Part shown: positions 58,135 to 64,000 of the stretch, piece by piece
How the letters are laid out: each line of letters opens with the position of its first letter
Numbering within the stretch: the first letter of the stretch is position 1
Assembly (NCBI RefSeq): GCF_030269925.1
Contig: NC_085116.1
Span: 10,540,001 to 10,604,000 of the forward strand
Origin: Bombyx mori
Taxonomy: Eukaryota; Arthropoda; Insecta; Lepidoptera; Bombycidae
Length of the DNA stretch: 64,000 nucleotides
Reading direction: 5' to 3'
Position numbers and translations under genes: made by a program
Notes under the pieces: generated by a model
The model's database searches: none
What the model was told of the DNA's origin: nothing
What the model saw: the letters and a program-made list of their open reading frames with translations, nothing else

Positions 58135-58360
58135 GGTGAGGTCTTTTCAATCCGTACGGGTAGGTACCACCACCTCGCCTATTTCTGCCGCGTAGCAGTA
58201 ATGCATTCTGGTTTGGAGGGTGGGGCAGCCGTTGTACTATAGACCTGAGACTTAGAGCTCACGTGTCAAGATGGATGATGGCATTTATTTTGTTGATGTC
58301 TATGAGCCACTTACTATCAGATTGACTCGTAAACTCGCTCATCCATCTAAGCAATAAAAA
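58135..58360 (+). mobile_element. Bm1 SINE, 5'-truncated, divergent
   Basis: It contains GTACGGGTAGGTACCACCAC and CATCCATCTAAGCAATAAAA, with several internal losses. Confidence 0.85.
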
Positions 58361-59931
58361 ATAAGAACTGAGTCCCACATCGGTTTTCTATTTGCTTTGA
58401 ATAACGAAAGATCCATAAAGAAGGTTTAGCTCTGAATGAAAAGAGTATATAGTGATTTAAAATCTAACGCTATCTTGATCCTACTTTTCGGACTGCAACA
58501 AAAAAAATTAAAAAAAAATTAAGTGGAACTGATTTAAAAAAAGAAGTAGGTATAATGGCGATATTTGTCGCCCAATTCCCAGGTTATGATGCTTATATCT
58601 CATAAGCTTAACGCCTATCGAGCGAGTTCCAAAATGATATAAAGAAATAAAATAATTATACTTATACAATGACAAGACGAGGCCTATTTATCTGTTATTA
58701 ACACCTTTTTGGTCTCGACGTGTATTAATTAATTCATAGTATCATTAAAAATAATGTTTTCTTCGAATTTGGCTATAAAGCCAAACTGCTACCGTTCGTA
58801 GTCCATCGAGGTAAAATTAAAATCGTATAAAGTGTCATTTAAATAATTTATCACTATTGGGAAGAAACTACGAATGATATGACTATAAAAATGCGGAAAT
58901 TATTATTAGATATAAAAATATTATCGGACATCATTAATAAAATTCTTGCTTTGGTTTTTTTTTTTAAATAAATTAACTCAGAGCTCAGGATGCCAATACA
59001 GAAGCTAGGTGATCTTTGCAGTCTGAAATTTGTTTTCGATAATAGTACACAAAAATTTAAAGGATTTCATAATTTTCTTAACTATTTTGTATTCTATAAC
59101 GCATACTCTACGGCTTATAAATATTTGGCAATGGTAATACATAATACATTTAATACAAATATCGATATATCGATCAACATTCGTGACTTCAGTAAAAATA
59201 ATACATGCTATCTATTTAAAACTTACCTTAAAAACGAAGTGTATTCGTAAAAATGTAGTAACGGTAGAATATAAGGACATTTAAAAGAGATTTAAGATCG
59301 TCCGTATTAAGACCACACCTAACTTAAACGTAATTCCTTGATATTTGAAGTGTATGTTCCAAGGAAGCAGAGTCGTTTGTAAAGGGCGGGCGGTATGGCA
59401 GTGACTGTTCAAAAGGGTGTGAGACGCCACAATATGCCACGCCCTCACCTCGTCACGCCTTCACCTGGTTAGATTATTACAATTCATAAACAAGTGTATA
59501 TTCAATATTATTTCTGGGGAAAGACTCCTTGCAAATAATCATAATTTACAATAAATTATGTAGATGACATTGTGGCAACAAAAGTATGTATTTTAATAAA
59601 TTTAACATTCTCCGAATTTAGTAAAACGGGTATAAATATGCTTTACATTGCCGTGCACGTAAATAATTCACACGAGCTCAGAACGCCCCACTTGTAATAA
59701 TACATATGTATATGAATAGCATATGAATATTATTTTTTAAGTACCCTGTATTTTGTTCACACGCTTACCTCTGATAGTAAACTATTACCGAAGTTCACCC
59801 ACAGAACGTGGATTCCACTGACTAGATTGAATCTTTATGACAGACGTCTTTATATTCAAAATCCACTTGCGGGTAGCGGCTTTTAAGTGCACTAAGCCGA
59901 TTTCCTGACCGATCGCTTGATTGTTTCATTA
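58361..59931. other. Upstream region, no recognised feature
   Basis: AT-rich. An 86-codon plus frame from the ATG at 58990 shows no domain and is not supported. Confidence 0.4.
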
Positions 59932-60344
59932 TCTATACTAATATTACAAAGAGGAAAGATTTGTTTGTTTGTTTGTATTGAATAGGCTCCGAAACTACTG
60001 AACCGATTTGAAAAATTATTTCACTGCTTGGAAGTTACACTATTCCCGAGTGACATAGGCTATATATAATCTTTTTTGAAAAAATTAAGGATCCTTACTA
60101 AAACTCCAATAATGTAACCCGGGGTTTAAAATTTACCTAACATATTCTTTACAAGGAGTGCCCTGCGAAAACAATTGATGATAGAATAAAATAATGTACT
60201 ACGACTTTGTAGAACACATTATTAATTACAAAAAGTGTCGCGACAGCATATATCTAACTATTATAGTTATGCCTATTTTGAAAAATAAAACAACGTTGTT
60301 GAAATTTTTGTTAAAGACCCGAGCGAAGCCGGAGCGGACCGCAA
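59932..60344 (+). mobile_element. Non-autonomous Helitron, 3' end altered
   Basis: It starts A|TCTATACTAATATTACAA. The 3' end reads GGAGCGGACCGCAAC where sister copies have CCGCTAG, so the CTAG terminus is lost. Confidence 0.65.
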
Positions 60345-62459
60345 CTTGACATTAGACAGGTGGTAAGCAAAACACGCAGTCCAGGCTAACAGTGACAATA
60401 GGTGAATTTTAGTTGGTTCGAGATTGGCGTTAAGCCTTTTCAGAGTAACGAAGAATCGAAATTATCAACTCGACTGCTGATCGGTGATATTTAGAATAAG
60501 CAAAACTGGACTGCCTCTTAACCGCAGACTTCAACCTCCAGCTTATATCCAGTTATAAATACATACCATGTAGACATTTCGAAACATTTTTCCCTTCTGT
60601 ATTGGTCTTGAAATGGGAGAAATCATAAGCTTAATACAAACAGAATAAAATTATTCCACAGATAAGGATCAAGTATGACTTTTGATAAAAGATGTGGTGT
60701 CGACTCAGCTTTACGCTGTGTCTCTCTTCAATTGAAGTTTATAGAAAGTACTTTACGATAGGCAGTGCCCAAGTTATAGTTCCCCGTAAATACAATCAGA
60801 TCGGCCGCCAGGTCGCCAAATATATTTAAATTCTAGATTGAATATGCTTTGACAATATTGAATCTTGAATTTTAATATGGACAACTTTGAAAACGGCCGG
60901 TTTTACAGCTCGATGATATAACATTTAAATGTTTTTTTTTTTTTATTTAACTCCAAAAACATTAATAAATCATCTGTCTTGCAAAACTCGAACACAGAAC
61001 GATGTTCGAATAGTTCGAACAATGCCTACCAGTAGACTGCGGCTTATACCTATGTATTATATGCCCCTTACTTTACCAATGTGAATAACGATGACCAGTT
61101 ACTATCATATCGGTCGTAGGTTCGATTGAGTTCGATCAAAATTAAAAAAAAACATATTTAACTCGTAAAGTACAACGGTGTTCGTTCGTTAATCTATTGA
61201 ATGAGTGGAAAATAATCTCGTAGAACAATAGGGTGAGATACGAGATGAATTATTAATAGAGTTAATGAGGCGCGAGCGCGATAGTGGGGTGAGCGGCGCG
61301 ACCTCGCTGCTCCGATAGTGCCCACGCAGCCTGATTGTCGCCAACAACCAAAAACCAACACTTTTTACATTTGCAAAACACCGACAGTATTCTGTAACTG
61401 CCATGAATTAAGACCCACAATCGCTTGTTGGCCGTGCCGCCGATGTCGCTGCACACATTGTGAGGTTTTACACGCACAACTCTTTTATCTAATTGTTAAA
61501 CTAGCAAACAATGTAAACACGTGCGTGGAATAACGTGCTTGTATGCCATGAGCTACATGTTCAAAAATCTAATTGTTGATTAAAATCTAGTTGCTATCGC
61601 TTGAATATCGATTATTATCGAATATCGATTTCAGAAGCTGGGCACGTGTAAACGTATTTTTTTATATCAAGTGAAGTTAAAAAAAACTTGTGATTGCCGA
61701 ATGATACCGTTTTGCCTACTTTCGAATTTAAAAAACTAGCGCATTATTAAATAAATTATTATTAGACTAAATATTTAAATTAATTAATTACTGTATTAAT
61801 GTATAAGCTGTTAATATCAAACCAAACACGTAGTATTTAAATAATGTTATTACGGTCTACATGGACTATGCGTAATTACCAGGAAAGCTACAAATAAAAT
61901 ATTGTTGTATATACATATTACAATATCAGTGAATTACTAAGAATTTTATTAAAATTATGTTTAACGAATGTGTATTTACAAATTGACTAGGTATTCTTAG
62001 AAAATACAATCAACGGGAACATTGAAGGAAGTAATTTCTAGAATCTGAAATTAACGGAAGATATACAAATCCGTATCCGCGGAGACTTCAAAGGAATCGC
62101 TGTATTTTTATTCGATACAACAAACGAGGCGTACATAAATAACGTGTAGGTATTGAATAAACAGATCGGTTTCAAACGCTGCTGTGTGTTGTGACTGATA
62201 AGGGGATTGCCAGCAATTCATTCAAGTTCTAATTAAAATAAATGAATGAGTACCGAGAAACATCCTAATTAAGTGTTTCATTTAGATTACGCGTTGTTTA
62301 ATGAAAGAAATTAATTAATACACTTGGCCAAAACTTTCACGACTGCAACATTGTATCGGACATGTCAGTAATTAAGCACAGGTCCACTTAACGACATCTT
62401 TATTTATCACTTGAATTAAGTATGCTTCATTTCATATAACTTTTGAAGCGACTGTAACC
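60345..62459. other. Upstream region, mostly featureless
   Basis: AT-rich apart from the GC-rich stretch listed at 61255-61470. No gene recognised. Confidence 0.4.
61255..61470. other. GC-rich stretch upstream of the gene
   Basis: GAGGCGCGAGCGCGATAGTG and GCGGCGCGACCTCGCTGCTC stand out in AT-rich DNA. The overlapping 71-codon frames on both strands carry no recognisable domain. It could be a regulatory island. Confidence 0.25.
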
Positions 62460-62555
62460 TAACGGGTAATGGGGTATCATTCTGCCTATTTGTGCCTATC
62501 CCTTAACTACTTACCACAAGATGGGCCGTGACTTTATTCACAAATCGCGTCCCAG
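62460..62555 (+). mobile_element. Bm1 SINE fragment, very divergent
   Basis: GGGTAATGGGGTATCATTCT, GCCTATTTGTGCC and CCACAAGATGGGCCGTGA keep the order of Bm1 with deletions. Confidence 0.45.
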
Positions 62556-62646
62556 ATTTAAATTTTTTATTTTTATAGTCGAATATCTAAATTGCATCTA
62601 TTCGTAACGACATCGTGATGATCAAGTAAGAACATCGTGTGATAAT

Positions 62647-62671
62647 TTATTTATTTATTTATTTATTTACT
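62647..62671. repeat. TTTA microsatellite
   Basis: About six tandem TTTA units, imperfect at the end. Confidence 0.85.
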
Positions 62672-62780
62672 TCCAATGAGTTCTCTATAAATGTATTTTT
62701 TTATGTTTATAGCCGCGAAATTTTAAAAAACTTCTAGTTTCACCTCCTATCTCAAGTCGGGTAATGACATATTACATACA

Positions 62781-63029
62781 TTACTGGTGGTAGGACTTCT
62801 TGTGAGTCCGCGTGGGTAGGTACCACCACCCTGCCTATTTCTGCCGTGAAGCAGTAATGCATTTCGGTTTGAAGGGTGGGGCAGCCGTTGTAACTATACT
62901 TGAGACCTTAGGACTTATAACTCAAGGTGGGAGGCGCATTTACGTTGTAGATGTCTATGGGCTCCAGTAACCACTTAACACCAGGTGGGCTGTGAGCTCG
63001 TCCACTCATCTAAGCAATAAAAAAAAAAC
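62781..63029 (+). mobile_element. Bm1 SINE, 5'-truncated, well preserved
   Basis: It runs from TTACTGGTGGTAGGACTTCT to CATCTAAGCAATAAAAAAAA, with few changes. Confidence 0.92.
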
Positions 63030-63672
63030 ACGTTGTGATGTCTACTGACTACAGTAACGTCATCACAAGTGGTAGACGCGAGTCTAATTAAAGAGAATTT
63101 AAGAATTAGAAATTTAGTTAGAATTAAAAAATAAAAGCGTATTAATAAAAACTCTAATGTCAAAGTTTGTTTATTGAAATTAACCCGAGATCAAATCGTA
63201 ACATGAAATCTTGACCAGAAAAAAAAACAGCATTGATTATATAAAAATAAAAAAAATAAAAAATTTTCTATCGTCCATTTCGATCACGTGATGCCTCAAA
63301 TTTTCTGTCTCTCATTACAATGAAATTTATTATAAGTTTAGTTTCGTTTCAATACCAAAAGCTACAGTTGTTTTCTCTTTACCATTTACGTTATTCAAAC
63401 AATTTAATAAATATTAGGCACTTCAATTTTTCGATATTCCATGATGTATTATAGTATGTTATGAATTAGGTAAGTTATGTAGTAATGTATTATACATATC
63501 TGTGGAATAAAATTTTTCTTCATTAAATCTCTAATATTTATTTTACTTGTTCTTATTAAACAAGTTCGCTTATCACAAACTATCAAACAATAGTAACATT
63601 GGCTTAAAACTGGCTTAGCATAGCAATGGAATGTAATGATAATACAAAGCAATTAAGATACGATATTTTTTA
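63030..63672. other. Upstream region, no recognised feature
   Basis: AT-rich. Nothing beyond short frames. Confidence 0.45.
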
Positions 63673-63982
63673 TCTTATATCTTTAAACGAGCAATTCTTG
63701 TATATGTATATATATATATATATAATCTGAATCTCGGAAACGGCCCCAACGATTTTCATAAAATTTAGTATACAGGGGATTTCGGGGGCGATAAATCGAT
63801 CTAGCTACGATTTATTTTCAGAAAATGTTGTTTTATTCGTGTTTTCAATAATCAACTCTTCCCGACATCTATTGGCGAATAATAATACTATTTTTCTTAA
63901 TTGAGGGCAACTAACCGCTTCAAAGACACAACAAGATGGCGTTATCAAAAAAAAAACCTAGCAAAGCTCGGTCATCATCTAG
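63673..63982 (+). mobile_element. Non-autonomous Helitron (family shared with 27827)
   Basis: It starts A|TCTTATATCTTTAAACGA and ends AGCAAAGCTCGGTCATCATC-TAG|T, with a short 3' palindrome AGCAAAGCT. It includes an AT dinucleotide run near 63706-63724. Confidence 0.72.
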
Positions 63983-64000
63983 TATTAATTAAAAGAGTCC

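Overview
The window is eukaryotic, AT-rich, and almost certainly from a silkworm (Bombyx). It carries about two dozen copies or fragments of the silkworm SINE Bm1, lepidopteran Helitrons, and Jockey- and CR1-type LINEs. No bacterial, viral or organellar layout is visible.

The one host gene I can support lies on the minus strand across about 45 kb. It is the 5' half of a crossveinless-2/BMPER-type secreted BMP modulator. Four exons were joined by hand: exon 1 (45759-45663, signal peptide), exon 2 (34879-34779, first half of VWC domain 1), exon 3 (5810-5540, rest of VWC1 plus a reduced VWC2) and exon 4 (480-271, VWC3). Splice sites and codon phases agree at every junction, giving about 226 residues. 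The gene continues past the left edge. Exon 2 is only 101 nt.

Intron 1 (45662-34880) holds a hAT-type MITE just inside the 5' splice site, several Bm1 copies, two Helitrons and a second tRNA-derived SINE. Intron 2 (34778-5811) holds a nearly intact 5.2 kb Jockey-clade LINE with a 13-bp target-site duplication, a frameshifted pseudogene of an unknown secreted-type protein, LINE 3' fragments and several Helitrons. A Bm1 copy abuts the intron 2 acceptor. Intron 3 (5539-481) holds LINE tails, one Bm1 and one Helitron. Upstream of exon 1 (45760-64000) there is a CR1/Daphne-like LINE on the minus strand with an uninterrupted EN-RT frame, more Bm1 copies, two Helitrons and no gene I can recognise. 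The cv-2 promoter and any non-coding 5' exons probably lie in this part.

The most notable structural signals are these. A candidate H-type pseudoknot occurs in the 3' UTRs of LINEs from two different clades and shows compensatory changes. The tail of Bm1 resembles the tail of a LINE present in the same window, a likely SINE-LINE partnership. Two transposons have landed almost on cv-2 splice sites without destroying them.
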